Source: Planococcus liqunii
GTDB lineage: Bacteria > Bacillota > Bacilli > Bacillales_A > Planococcaceae
Direction of reading: 5' to 3'
Assembly (NCBI RefSeq): GCF_030413595.1
Contig: NZ_CP129238.1
Coordinates: forward strand, 1,922,001-1,986,000
Length of the DNA stretch: 64,000 nt
The notes under the pieces were generated by a model. It saw only the letters and a list, made by a program, of their open reading frames with translations. It searched no databases and was not told the DNA's origin. This document shows positions 25,394-34,470 of the stretch, piece by piece (position 1 is the first letter of the stretch; each line of letters begins with the position of its first letter). A program made the position numbers and the translations under genes.

Positions 25394-25563
25394 CGACTTT
25401 CCTCCGTTTCATAACGTGCATGTATTTCTGAAGCTGACTTTAGTATAAATGCCTTAGCTTAAGTGAATGAAACCTGTTCCTTAATTTTTCCTTAATTCCG
25501 CTTTTTCCCTTTTTGGAATGATATGATAATTTACATGAAAACGGTAAAGAAAGGATTTTTACG

Positions 25564-26271
25564 ATGCATGAACCTCACTTATTAATTGTAGATGATGAAC
25601 CCGCCATTTTACATATGCTGACAACGATTTTAACAAAAGAAGGCTTTCGTTCAATTGATACGGCGGGATCTGCCGAAGAAGCGCTGGCGCTCTCTAAGCA
25701 AACGGCATACGATTTGATCCTGCTCGATGTCACGCTACCCGAGCGCAGCGGTTTTGACATCTGTCCGTTGATCCGGGAAACGACGGATGCTTCCATCTTT
25801 TTCTTGACTGCCCGGTCGTCGGATTTGGACAAACTGTCGGGCTTTGCGGTTGGGGCGGACGATTACATCACCAAGCCCTTCAATCCCCTGGAAGTGGCGG
25901 CGCGCGTGAAAGCCCATCTAAGGCGCCGAAGCGGCAAAAACCCGGCCCAAACCCAACAGACGATTTACAGCGCCGGCCCGTTGTACATCAACACACAGTC
26001 TGCGGAAGTGAAGCTCGTTGGCAAGCCGGTGGACCTGCCTGCACAAGTGTACCAGCTGTTGCTGTTTTTCTGCCGCCACCCCAATCAGCTGTTCAGCAAA
26101 AGCCAATTGTACGAAAACGTCTGGGGTGAAGAATTTCTGGGCGAGGACAATACGGTGATGGTCCATATCCGAAAGCTGCGCGAGAAAATTGAACAGGACC
26201 CCAGCAGTCCGAAACTGATTGTGACGGTGCGGGGTCTGGGTTATAAATTTGTGCCGGCAGGTAGCCTATGA
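25564..26271 (+). CDS. OmpR/PhoB family response regulator
   Basis: The 235-residue product has a receiver domain (residues 1-120) with acidic pocket DDE at 10-12, phosphoacceptor Asp55 in DLILLDVTLPER, the switch Thr in FFLTARSSD and the Lys in DDYITKPF. The winged-helix domain (about 135-233) carries SKSQLYENVWGEEFLGEDNTV and LRGLGYKF-like end (VRGLGYKFVPAG). It binds DNA when phosphorylated by the kinase encoded next. Its stop overlaps the kinase start (ATGA). Confidence 0.95.
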   Translation: MHEPHLLIVDDEPAILHMLTTILTKEGFRSIDTAGSAEEALALSKQTAYDLILLDVTLPERSGFDICPLIRETTDASIFFLTARSSDLDKLSGFAVGADDYITKPFNPLEVAARVKAHLRRRSGKNPAQTQQTIYSAGPLYINTQSAEVKLVGKPVDLPAQVYQLLLFFCRHPNQLFSKSQLYENVWGEEFLGEDNTVMVHIRKLREKIEQDPSSPKLIVTVRGLGYKFVPAGSL

Positions 26272-27983
26272 ATCTGCACAAGCGCTTTCTGCTGCAATTT
26301 TTCACTCAGCTTCTTTTGTTGTCAGCGGTTTTCCTGGTGACCATCCTGGCCATTTGGGCCATTATCGGATTTTCGCTGACAGAACAGGATGCCCGCCAAG
26401 ATCTTGCCAAAGCCGAAAGTTCCTACTTTACCGGCAAAATATCGGTTGACGGAAAAAACGTATCCATCGATCCGGAGTTAAAAGAACTGGCCAAGCGACA
26501 AAATGGCCAGCTCCTCGTGGTGGATGCAGAAGGATATGTCCTTGATTCTTTCCAGGCGCCGGAACAAACGCCTTCCCGGATGAAGGCAAACGAATTGGCG
26601 GCATGGCTTCTCGGGACGGATTCGGCAGGCAAAGAACGCGCTTATTGGAAACTGGAATACTTTGATGAGGATCCGCTGTATTTATTGTTCGAAAAAGAAA
26701 ACAAAGCAGCGGGCTTAACGGCCGCTTTGGAACCCGGTGTGGATTGGGGCCAAAAGCAACTCGGTTTGACCGCGGACATGGAAAAGAAGCTGCAGGCGGA
26801 AAACGCTTGGGTCCAGCTTGTTGATGCAAATGGAGAAGTGGTGGACCGCTTCGGGGAAGAGGCGCCCGAGCTTTCTGAATCGATGGACGGACTGGACCGG
26901 CTGGCCGCGGAATGGCCGATGGCGTCCGTAACGGTGGATGAAGTGACCCAGACCGCTTTATATGTCGGAGTTGCCGAAACGCCTTCCTCTTTATTGGAGG
27001 ACAGTTTTGCCGACCGCAAGCTCATTTACGTTTTTCTTCTGCTGCTTTTGCCTTTAGTCATCGGCACGTTTTGGTATGCCCGGAAGTTCGGCATGCCGCT
27101 TTTGGTCATGATGCAGTGGATCCAAAACCTCGGCAGCCGCCAATACGAAGCGCCGCAGGATGCAAGCGGCCAGCCGGCCCTCTACACCAAAAAAGGCAAG
27201 CTGAAGCGGAAATACCGGCTGTACAAGGATTTGATTGAGACGTTAGAGCAATTGACCGATACCTTAAAGCAGCACAAAGTGCAGCGCCGCGAACTCAATC
27301 AGACGCGCGAAGACTGGATCAGCGGACTGTCGCATGATCTCAAGACGCCGCTGTCTTCCATTTCAGGCTATGCTCAATTGCTGGAAGCTGAAAATTACGA
27401 ATGGTCCACTACCGAAGTAAAAGAGTTTGCCGGCATCATCCATGAAAAATCGGGGTATATGATGGAACTGCTGGAAGACTTGACCTTAACGTTCCGCTTG
27501 AAAAACAACGCCTTGCCGCTTTCGAAAGAGCCGGTGGAACTGAACGAATTCATGCGCCGCACCATCATACAATTCATTAATGAACCGGCGAACGCTGCTT
27601 TTGAATTTGATTTCCAGCCGGCTGCACGGTCCATTGTGGCTGAAATCGATCCGAAATGGTTCCAGCGCATCGTCGACAATTTGATTGCCAATGCCGTAAA
27701 GTACAATCCGCCGGGAACGATGATCACCGTTTCTTTGTCAACGATCGAGCAGCATTTATTCATCGTCCGAATTGAAGACGACGGTACCGGCATGGACCCA
27801 AAGATGCTCAACAAGCTGTTCGAGCGCTATTACCGCGGATCGAACACCGTGGATTCCGGAAACGGCTCCGGCCTTGGCATGGCAATCACGAAGCAATTGG
27901 TTGGGCTGCACGGCGGCTCGATCAAAGTAACTAGTGAATCTGGAAGCGGCACAACGGTGCGGCTCATGGTGCCGATGCAATAA
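26268..27983 (+). CDS. Sensor histidine kinase
   Basis: The 571-residue product has a membrane helix at residues 10-35, an extracytoplasmic sensor domain to about 245, a second helix (LIYVFLLLLLPLVIGTFWYA), a HAMP-less linker, and HisKA with His356 in GLSHDLKTPLSSISGYAQLL. The ATPase domain shows the N box (RIVDNLIANAVKYNPPG), G1 (RIEDDGTGMD), F box (LFERYYRG) and G2 (GSGLGMAITKQLV). It starts in the last codons of the regulator gene, so both are translated together. The sensor domain is rich in acidic residues and contains paired VDAEG/VDANG loops; the ligand is unknown. Confidence 0.95.
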   Translation: MNLHKRFLLQFFTQLLLLSAVFLVTILAIWAIIGFSLTEQDARQDLAKAESSYFTGKISVDGKNVSIDPELKELAKRQNGQLLVVDAEGYVLDSFQAPEQTPSRMKANELAAWLLGTDSAGKERAYWKLEYFDEDPLYLLFEKENKAAGLTAALEPGVDWGQKQLGLTADMEKKLQAENAWVQLVDANGEVVDRFGEEAPELSESMDGLDRLAAEWPMASVTVDEVTQTALYVGVAETPSSLLEDSFADRKLIYVFLLLLLPLVIGTFWYARKFGMPLLVMMQWIQNLGSRQYEAPQDASGQPALYTKKGKLKRKYRLYKDLIETLEQLTDTLKQHKVQRRELNQTREDWISGLSHDLKTPLSSISGYAQLLEAENYEWSTTEVKEFAGIIHEKSGYMMELLEDLTLTFRLKNNALPLSKEPVELNEFMRRTIIQFINEPANAAFEFDFQPAARSIVAEIDPKWFQRIVDNLIANAVKYNPPGTMITVSLSTIEQHLFIVRIEDDGTGMDPKMLNKLFERYYRGSNTVDSGNGSGLGMAITKQLVGLHGGSIKVTSESGSGTTVRLMVPMQ

Positions 27984-28179
27984 ATTTTTAAATTTTCTTG
28001 ATTAGGGAATCTGCCGTGGTAAGGTAATGAAAATTTATACAGCGAAACACAGTGAAGAGGACAGTAACTAAAACGAAGCTTCTAAGAGAGCTCTGTCTGG
28101 TGGAAAGGGGCAAGCGATGTTTTGGCCAAACAAGCTTTCGAATTTTGCACCGGAACTGGATTCAAAAATAATACCGCGA

Positions 28180-28232
28180 CAGGAAAGTCCCACCTCCAAG
28201 ACAGTTGTCTTAGGAGGCGGGACTTTTAATTT
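28180..28232 (+). terminator. Rho-independent terminator
   Basis: AAAGTCCCACCTCC pairs with GGAGGCGGGACTTTT around a loop that is itself a palindrome (AAGACAGTTGTCTT). It is about 200 bases beyond the kinase gene. The rest of 27984-28340 includes a frame starting ATGTTTTGGCC at 28117 with AAAGGGG before it, but it runs through this hairpin and is not recognisable. Confidence 0.85.
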
Positions 28233-28340
28233 CCTTATAAGGTGTTGGATTATCCGATTAGGCGGCCTAAATTTACTTGATTGCACTGTATTAGAAGGTT
28301 CTGGCTATGACCGGGTATTAAGCAGAAGAGAATTCGTGGT

Positions 28341-28487
28341 TCAATAAAACAGCGCCGCAATGATATCGAATGCACCGGCGATTGCATAAAAGGCAGCACT
28401 AACGCCCAAAACCCCGGCAAGGAAATAGCCGATTAATTTAATATTATCTACAATTGCACCTACAATATCATCCATGAATTGAATCAC
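28341..28487 (-). CDS. Small hydrophobic peptide, 48 residues
   Basis: GTG at 28485-28487 follows AGGAGGAATTCTT, a strong ribosome binding site at ideal distance, and gives MIQFMDDIVGAIVDNIKLIG followed by a hydrophobic, Ala/Gly-rich helix ending DIIAALFY. The peptide is amphipathic at its start and nearly uncharged afterwards, with no cleavable leader. Size and build suit a leaderless bacteriocin-like or surfactant peptide, or a small membrane-inserted regulator; the net negative charge argues against a classic bacteriocin. No transporter or immunity gene is adjacent on its strand. The gene is too short for many annotation pipelines. Confidence 0.65.
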   Translation of the reverse strand: MIQFMDDIVGAIVDNIKLIGYFLAGVLGVSAAFYAIAGAFDIIAALFY

Positions 28488-28788
28488 AAGAATTCCTCCT
28501 AGGGATAGCATATATTTAAGCACTTGCCATGGTTATATCCTAACACTAACTGAAAATCTAATAAATGGAAAATTTGGCTATTAATAAAGCGGAGATTTCA
28601 GTACGATAAAGAGGGAAGTGGAGAAGGCTTTTGAATTGTCGGCTTTTAAGCAGTTTTGTCTTTTTTTCTTCCTTAAATACATCATTACATAAGTGTTATT
28701 AAAATCAAAAAACAGCAAGCAACAAAAAAAGAGAATTTAAAATAACCAAATTACAATGCCAGTACAAAGAAATGGAGGAAAAACCGCA
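28488..28788. other. Intergenic region between divergent genes
   Basis: About 300 AT-rich bases hold the promoters of the hydrophobic peptide gene (minus) and the DUF5694-like gene (plus). I could not place either promoter with confidence and saw no hairpin. Confidence 0.4.
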
Positions 28789-29514
28789 GTGTCTTTGAAA
28801 CCTGAAATTATTTTAGTCGGAACATTTCATTTTGAACAACAAGTAGAACTTATAAAAGAGCGTGAATTTGAAATTGAAAAACTAGCTGGATATCTATCTG
28901 AATTTAAACCATCTAAAATTGCTGTTGAATGGCAACAACCTTTACAAAAGGATTTAACGAAGCGCTTTTTAGAAACTGAGAAAAGCTACGGTCAAAATGA
29001 AATTGAACAAATAGGATTTCGCATAGCAAAAAAACTGAAGTTGAAAAACGTACAAGCCATCGATTATGAAGGTAACTTGACACCTGAAGACATGGAAAAG
29101 TTGTATGGTGCAATTTCTTCGCGTTATCCGGCCATTCAGAAAGAACTTGCTGATTTTTCGGAAAAAGATGCTCAAATGGATGAGGCTGTCTCGCTTTATG
29201 CCATTTTTGAGAGTTTGAATAATCCGTCGCAGCTATCCGTATTGGAAAGGATTTATCTTTCATTTATCTCGGTCGCAGAGAACGAAGAATATATCGGCGC
29301 TGAATTTCTCCGAAAATGGAATTGGCGGGAACTCATGATTTTTAAACATGTGGTTGATGTGATTGACTCTCCTAAGGAACGAGTTTTGCTTTTAATCGGC
29401 CGTGATCATCTATGGAGTTTGAAAAAGCTTTTTGAAGGTCGGGGTTACCGAGTGATTAATCCATTCGCTGCTTCTTTAGAGGTGAATGAAATCAATGATC
29501 ATCAAACGAATTGA
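28789..29514 (+). CDS. DUF5694-like (TraB/PrgY-related) protein
   Basis: The product of about 241 residues begins with LKPEIILVGTFHFEQQ and has FKPSKIAVEWQQP, the GTFHF and KIAVE motifs of the DUF5694 group, which resembles TraB/EreA-type folds. The end has VLLLIGRDHLWSLKKLFEGRGYRVI, matching the conserved GxxH loop before the last strand. The His and Glu residues could form a metal-dependent hydrolase site; activity is unknown. GTG at 28789 has GGAGG ten bases ahead, preferred over the ATG at 28756 that lacks one. It overlaps the next GNAT gene and leads an AT-rich row of small genes. Confidence 0.75.
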   Translation: MSLKPEIILVGTFHFEQQVELIKEREFEIEKLAGYLSEFKPSKIAVEWQQPLQKDLTKRFLETEKSYGQNEIEQIGFRIAKKLKLKNVQAIDYEGNLTPEDMEKLYGAISSRYPAIQKELADFSEKDAQMDEAVSLYAIFESLNNPSQLSVLERIYLSFISVAENEEYIGAEFLRKWNWRELMIFKHVVDVIDSPKERVLLLIGRDHLWSLKKLFEGRGYRVINPFAASLEVNEINDHQTN

Positions 29515-29962
29515 TTTAGAAACACAGCGGGAAATTTTAATACAATTTCGAAAAGATTCTTTTGCCGTTAGTTTTGGTTCCACTCAAGAATTTGGAGATG
29601 AAGAAGATTACCTCAAGTGGGTGGCTGCAAAATCCCTTCAATTTCCGGACGGATTTATGGTAGTTATGGAAGATGAACGACCAATCGGCCAACTTGAACT
29701 AACACTTACCGTATATGAAGAGCGAAGTATTGGATATGTAAACTTGTATTATTTGATTCCAGATAAAAGAGGTCTCGGTTTAGGGAAAACTTTACATGAA
29801 TATGCTTTGAACTTTTTTATAGAAAACGGGGTTAAGGAATACCATCTTCGTGTTTCTCCTTCAAATTTGCCGGCTCTTTCGTTTTATCGGAATGCTGGAA
29901 TGGAAGAAATCGGTTTAGAGCTTGGCGGAAAAGTAATTCGAATGAGGGGTTTCCTGGCGTAA
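29495..29962 (+). CDS. GNAT family N-acetyltransferase
   Basis: The product of about 155 residues has the GNAT core IGYVNLYYLIPDKRGLGLGKTL (acetyl-CoA loop RGLGLG) and HLRVSPSNLPALSFYRNAGM. It overlaps the end of the DUF5694-like gene by about 20 bases, so the two are translated from one message. AGGTGA lies nine bases before the ATG; an ATG nine bases upstream is an alternative. The acceptor is unknown. Confidence 0.88.
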   Translation: MIIKRIDLETQREILIQFRKDSFAVSFGSTQEFGDEEDYLKWVAAKSLQFPDGFMVVMEDERPIGQLELTLTVYEERSIGYVNLYYLIPDKRGLGLGKTLHEYALNFFIENGVKEYHLRVSPSNLPALSFYRNAGMEEIGLELGGKVIRMRGFLA

Positions 29963-30009
29963 GAACTTCTGTCTAAGAAAAAACTAATCGATAAATGAGG
30001 AGTGGGAAA

Positions 30010-30495
30010 ATGGACGCAGCATTAGATAAAGCGATTCGATTACGGGAGGCTGGAAAGTTCGAAGAGTCCAAAGAGATTTTGCTCGGATTGGCAAAGGCGC
30101 ATCCTGATTTTCCCTATATTCAATATCAATGTGCGTGGAGTTTAGATCTATTAGGCGAGGAATCCAGAGCTGTTGCTTATTATGAACGAGCAATCGGTCT
30201 TGGATTAGCCGGCAACGAATTAGAAGGTGCATTGCTTGGTCTCGGAAGCACTTACCGGACACTTGGTGCATATCAAAAATCAAAAGAGGTCTTCTTGAAA
30301 GGTATTGCGCTTTTCCCGGAGAATAAAGCGATTCAAACATTTTACGCCATGACTTTATTCAATCTTGAAGAACATGGAACTGCAATGCAGTTGCTGCTTG
30401 AATGCTTAATTGAAACGACTCGTGATGAAGAGATATTTAAATACAAAAATGCCATTCGGTTTTATTCGGATAAGTTAAATGAAGTTTGGGAATGA
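30010..30495 (+). CDS. Tetratricopeptide repeat protein
   Basis: The 161-residue product consists of about four TPR units, such as AIRLREAGKFEESKEILLGL, YIQYQCAWSLDLLGEESRAV and LLGLGSTYRTLGAYQKSKEV. It has no enzymatic domain and no signal. GAGGAGTGGGAAA precedes the ATG. It probably mediates protein contacts in the cytosol. It follows the GNAT gene by 47 bases on the same strand. Confidence 0.88.
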   Translation: MDAALDKAIRLREAGKFEESKEILLGLAKAHPDFPYIQYQCAWSLDLLGEESRAVAYYERAIGLGLAGNELEGALLGLGSTYRTLGAYQKSKEVFLKGIALFPENKAIQTFYAMTLFNLEEHGTAMQLLLECLIETTRDEEIFKYKNAIRFYSDKLNEVWE

Positions 30496-30630
30496 AAATG
30501 CTCAGGTAGTAGGAGCGAATAATGTGGCAGCAAAATCCAGGAGTTTGTAAAACAGGCGCTCTCCCAAACAATCTCTAATGGCTGAACCCATTGGATTTCC
30601 TGAACTTTACTAAGATGGGAGTTTCGAAAA

Positions 30631-31182
30631 ATGAACAGATACATCATCATGACGGTCGGGAAAACCCATAGCGGAAAAACAACATTCGCAAACGAATTGG
30701 AAAAGAAATTGGTGAATGCCGTAGTCATTGATCAGGACAGTCACGCAGAGTTTCTCCAGTTGCAATATCCGCGTTTAGTGCCTAGTGACGGTCCAAATCT
30801 TCTGAAATACGCCTTGACCCGGGCCGTTGTTGATTATGCAGTGAACGAAACGGATTGCCACCTCATTTTGAGCAATTCAAACCTCAAGATGAACAGCCGC
30901 AGAGCGCTACTTGAGGAATTTCACAGCAAAGGCTTCACGAGCATACTCGTTCATTTGAATATCCCGGATTCTGTCCTTAGGGAACGAGTGGCAGCAAGCA
31001 CCCGCTCTACAAATATCCTGCGGACCGCCGCTTCTTTTAAAGAAGTGCTGGACGGGCAACAGACAGAGGCCATTGCCCTTTCGGAAAGTGAAGCAGATGT
31101 CTTGATTACCATTATTCAGACCGATGAAACGGCAAACGCCATCCGGCGAGTTGTTGAAATCGTTAAGGGAGAGGAAGAATAA
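30631..31182 (+). CDS. P-loop ATPase/kinase, AAA_33-like
   Basis: The 183-residue product starts with YIIMTVGKTHSGKTTFANEL, a Walker A loop GKTHSGKTT, followed by VVIDQDSHAEFL and LILSNSNLKMNSRRALLEEF. LVHLNIPDSVLRERV resembles the lid region of small kinases (zeta-toxin or gluconate-kinase-like AAA_33 group). It would phosphorylate a small molecule; which one is not clear. TGGGAGTTTCGAAA precedes the ATG. Confidence 0.82.
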   Translation: MNRYIIMTVGKTHSGKTTFANELEKKLVNAVVIDQDSHAEFLQLQYPRLVPSDGPNLLKYALTRAVVDYAVNETDCHLILSNSNLKMNSRRALLEEFHSKGFTSILVHLNIPDSVLRERVAASTRSTNILRTAASFKEVLDGQQTEAIALSESEADVLITIIQTDETANAIRRVVEIVKGEEE

Positions 31183-31223
31183 ATGAATAAAGTGGAGAGC
31201 GCATGACAATCTTTTTTTAAAAA

Positions 31224-31448
31224 ATGAATCAAAAAGAAATAGCAAGCTGGAACAAAGCGGCCATTACCGGATTTTATGCCATGGTGCTGCTGCTAATCGC
31301 AGACTTGGCATATGGTGTCCTGTATGAACGCGAACTCGTTTCGAAATTCGCCATTCTATGGACCGGCATGGGGGCAGCTTTTGGTTCCGACTTGCTAGAT
31401 CGGTGGATATCCGCCGCACGGGCGAACAAGGAGAATAAACCCTCCTGA
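31224..31448 (+). CDS. Small two-helix membrane protein
   Basis: The 74-residue product has two predicted membrane segments, AAITGFYAMVLLLIADLAYG and FAILWTGMGAAFGSDLL, and a basic tail. No ribosome binding site is evident before the ATG at 31224, so the start is uncertain. Not recognised. It ends nine bases before the stop of the convergent hydrolase gene. Confidence 0.6.
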   Translation: MNQKEIASWNKAAITGFYAMVLLLIADLAYGVLYERELVSKFAILWTGMGAAFGSDLLDRWISAARANKENKPS

Positions 31449-31456
31449 GGTTTGCT

Positions 31457-32227
31457 TCAGTCGTTTAAGACAATGACTTGCTCGGGAAACACGCGGTCCG
31501 CGAGCCACCGTTCAATGACGCGGTTGAACAGCTCGGGTTTTGCAAAAGAAATGCCGTGGCCGATATCTGGAAAAACGATTCCCCGGCAATTCGGATTGCT
31601 TTTTAGAATTTCCGTCATCGATGCTTTCATGACGCCGCGTTCTTTCTCGCCAACTGTTACCAGGATGTCCGCCTGGGCATATTTGAAGTTCTCCGGCAGC
31701 GCAAACGACATGTTTTCTTTCAGCATGCGGGCCAATTCACGCTTTTTCATGCGGCGACTGTCGCGGTAATAAGCTTCAAAATAACTGTCTCCTATGTAAA
31801 GCGATTTCGCCTGGAGCTTCGAGAACGCTTTGTTTTTAGCCAGCGGCTGGAACAAGGCAGAAGATCGGGCGAGGGTGTTTTTAAACGGCACCGGCTTTAC
31901 AAGCGCACTGTTGAGCATGGCGTAATCCACCAGGTCCAGCTTCTGGCCAATCGCGGCCAACACCACTTGCGCACCGAGCGAAAATCCGATGGCAATGACC
32001 GGCTTGTTTTGCCGCTTTTCTTCAATCAACGCAATCAGGCGCTCCGCACTTCCGGCAATTGAAAAAGCAGAGGCGTTTTCTGCACAGTTCAGTTCCGGCA
32101 CCACCACGTGGTAGTTTCTAAAATGGCGGATTTGCCTGTCCCACATCCAACCGCCAACCCCGCCGCCATGCACAAAGACGACCAGCGGCGCCCGCAAATT
32201 TCCGTATTCCTGATAAGACAGCTTCAT
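31457..32227 (-). CDS. Alpha/beta hydrolase
   Basis: The 256-residue product shows VVFVHGGGVGGWMWDRQI (oxyanion region, residues 17-33), the nucleophile elbow GFSLGAQ with Ser83, an acidic residue after DILVTVGEKE and the His in DIGHGISF near residue 230. It belongs to the single-domain esterase/lipase-like group; the substrate is unknown. AAAGGAGGAATATC precedes the ATG at 32227. Monocistronic. Confidence 0.88.
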   Translation of the reverse strand: MKLSYQEYGNLRAPLVVFVHGGGVGGWMWDRQIRHFRNYHVVVPELNCAENASAFSIAGSAERLIALIEEKRQNKPVIAIGFSLGAQVVLAAIGQKLDLVDYAMLNSALVKPVPFKNTLARSSALFQPLAKNKAFSKLQAKSLYIGDSYFEAYYRDSRRMKKRELARMLKENMSFALPENFKYAQADILVTVGEKERGVMKASMTEILKSNPNCRGIVFPDIGHGISFAKPELFNRVIERWLADRVFPEQVIVLND

Positions 32228-32654
32228 GATATTCCTCCTTTCTTTTTGAAATACATCATTTTACAATTCTGTATATTGTCATCTTCTATACATACGTTTC
32301 TTTTGGGTGAAAAGTTTCAGGAAACATCGATTATTTCCGAAAGTTTCATGCGGCAGGATTTAATTGCAAACTTTAGATACAGGTAAAATAAAAACACCTA
32401 GTAAGTTGTAACGCATATTCGTGTTGGAATGTGTGTATTGCTGAAAATAAATTGGCTAGGTAAATTCGGAAATTCTAAAAACGATTGATTTGGTAGTGAC
32501 GCATATCTCAGAAGCACACCGGCAATTATGTAGTGCTTCCAGCACGCGTTCAACACATCAAACTCTTATATGAAGATTCCATTAAACCACTCTGGCAGGA
32601 AAAACGCCCGCCTTTATTTCTGTCGTAAGAATTCATGCAATTCCAAAAACTCAT
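32228..32654. other. Intergenic region with a possible gene fragment
   Basis: Between the hydrolase and the acyl-CoA ligase promoter, a plus-strand frame (about 32502-32629) reads KHTGNYVVLPARVQHI and then LLYEDSIKPLWQEKRPPLFLS to a stop. It has no start codon or ribosome binding site and looks like the tail of a lost gene, not identified. Nothing else is seen. Confidence 0.35.
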
Positions 32655-32696
32655 TTGACACAGTTTTGCTCTATACTTATACTGTGTTATAACACA
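32655..32696 (+). promoter_or_regulatory. Promoter with overlapping palindromic operator
   Basis: TTGACA (32655-32660) and TATACT (32678-32683) are 17 bases apart, a near-consensus housekeeping promoter. Directly at the expected transcription start is a perfect 14-base palindrome TGTGTTATAACACA (32683-32696). A repressor bound there would block the acyl-CoA ligase gene. TetR-type FadR regulators of fatty acid genes act this way in Bacillales, but their site differs, so the regulator is unknown. Confidence 0.65.
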
Positions 32697-32731
32697 TGTT
32701 AGTTAAATACAGATTTGGAAGGGGAATTGCC

Positions 32732-34326
32732 ATGTTTGCTGCTTTAACGCCACTCGATTGGAAACGCCGCGCCATTAAATACTACCCGGAGAAAATTGCG
32801 GTGATTGACGAACACAAACGCTTTACATACAAAGAGTTCGGCAAGCGCACAGATCAGTTGTCCATTGCTTTACATAACGCAGGGATTCAAGCGGGCGATC
32901 ACGTCGCGGTGATGCTGCCCAATACCCATTACATGCTGGAATGCTTTTACGGCATTTGCCAGCTGGGTGCGGTCATGGTGCCGCTCAACTACCGCCTGAC
33001 GGCGAAAGACCTGGAATACATCATCAACCACAGCGATGCAAAAATGCTCATTGTTGATGCCGAGTTCGGGAAACTTATTGAAGACATCCAGGATCAGCTG
33101 CCGATCGAAAAATTCATCATCGTGGAAGTCGCAGGATGCGAGTCGGCCATTAACGGTGTGGCTTATGAAGAATTTATCAGCGATGTAACGGAAGACGTTC
33201 AGCTACCGCAAGTGGACATTGACGAAAACCAAATGCTGACTTTGAATTACACCAGCGGCACCACGTCCAATCCAAAAGGCGTCATGCTGACGCACCGCAG
33301 CAATTACCTCAATGCCGCGAACTTCCTGCATCACTTAAATGTCGTGCATGACGACGTTTACTTGCACACCTTGCCGATGTTCCACGCGAACGGCTGGGGC
33401 GGCATCTGGGCGATTACGGCAGCGGGTGCGACGCATGTCTGCCTGCGGAAAGTCGATCCGCCGCTGATTTTGGAGTTGTTTGATCAGCACAAGATTTCCA
33501 TCTGTGCGGAGCACCGACAGTCGTCAACATGCTCGTCAACGAACCGAAAGCGAAAGACATCAAGATTACGACCAATCCGCGCATGGCGACAGCCGGAGCA
33601 CCGCCTGCTGCTGCACTTATCGCCAAAGCGCAGGATATTCTTGGGTTGAATATGATTCACGTCTACGGTTTAACCGAGACGTCTCCATTTATCTTGTATA
33701 ACGAATGGAAAAAGGAATTCGAATCAAGAACACCGGAAGAGCAAGCGACAATCAAAGCGCGCCAAGGCATCGAACTTGCTTTTAACGGCGAGACAAAAGT
33801 CGTCAACCAGGAAGACGGGCGTGAAGTCGCCTGGGATGGCAAAGAACTCGGCGAAATCGTGACCCGCGGCAATGTCGTCATGAGCGGCTATTACAAAGAC
33901 CCGGAAAAAACGGCGGAAGCGATCCGGGATGGCTGGTTCTACACGGGCGACCTGGCTGTAACTTATCCAGACGGCTATATCGAAATCCAGGACCGCATCA
34001 AAGACATGATCATCTCCGGCGGTGAAAACATTTCCTCCACCGAAATCGAAGGCGTGCTCTATAAGCATCCGGACGTCATGGAAGTGGCCGTCATTGCGGT
34101 GCCGGACGAGAAATGGGGCGAAGTGCCAAAAGCGATCATTGTCCTTCAGCCGGGTGCACAGGTCACGGAACAGGATATCATTTCCTACACCCGTGACAAC
34201 ATGGCTCATTTCAAAGCACCGAAATCGATTGATTTTGTGGAAGCCTTGCCAAAAACCGCTACCGGTAAACTGCAGAAGTTCCGCTTGCGTGAAATGTACT
34301 GGAACAACTCGAAAAAAGTGAACTAA
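32732..34326 (+). pseudogene. Fatty acyl-CoA synthetase (AMP-binding), frameshifted
   Basis: Two adjoining frames make one adenylate-forming enzyme of about 531 residues. The first (to about 33500) has YTSGTTSNPKGVMLTH, the AMP-binding P-loop, and LPMFHANGW. The second has HVYGLTETSP, GWFYTGDLAVTYPDGYIEIQ, DRIKDMIISGGENIS and the C-terminal catalytic Lys in PKTATGKLQKF. The break is after QHKIS: ATTTCCATCTG should be ATTTCCCATCTG, one C missing, which restores HLCGAPTVVNML. All other parts are intact and the total length is one base short of a multiple of three. It may be a sequencing error or a recent mutation. ATG at 32732 has GGAAGGGG upstream. The enzyme would activate medium or long fatty acids. 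Confidence 0.88.
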
Positions 34327-34330
34327 AAAT

Positions 34331-34374
34331 ACCAACACTCTTCGGATCCGGCATCGGGTTCGAAGAGTGTTTTT
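34331..34374 (+). terminator. Rho-independent terminator
   Basis: AACACTCTTCG and CGAAGAGTGTT surround a 16-base loop and are followed by TTTGG, just after the acyl-CoA ligase. Confidence 0.85.
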
Positions 34375-34470
34375 GGTGGAGAAAGTCGACATGTTTCATT
34401 TTTCTCGAGTAACGGGAAACAAAGAGAATGTATGCAGAAAAACTGAATTCAAGGAAGGGGCAAGTTATTC

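Noticed and set aside
28117-28347. Plus-strand frame starting with AAAGGGGCAAGCG before an ATG
   Set aside because: The ribosome binding site is fair, but the frame reads straight through a strong terminator hairpin and the product is not protein-like after about 20 residues.
33490-33510. Programmed frameshift in the acyl-CoA ligase
   Set aside because: No slippery heptamer, stem or pseudoknot is present, and adenylate-forming enzymes of this family do not use frameshifting; a one-base loss is simpler.
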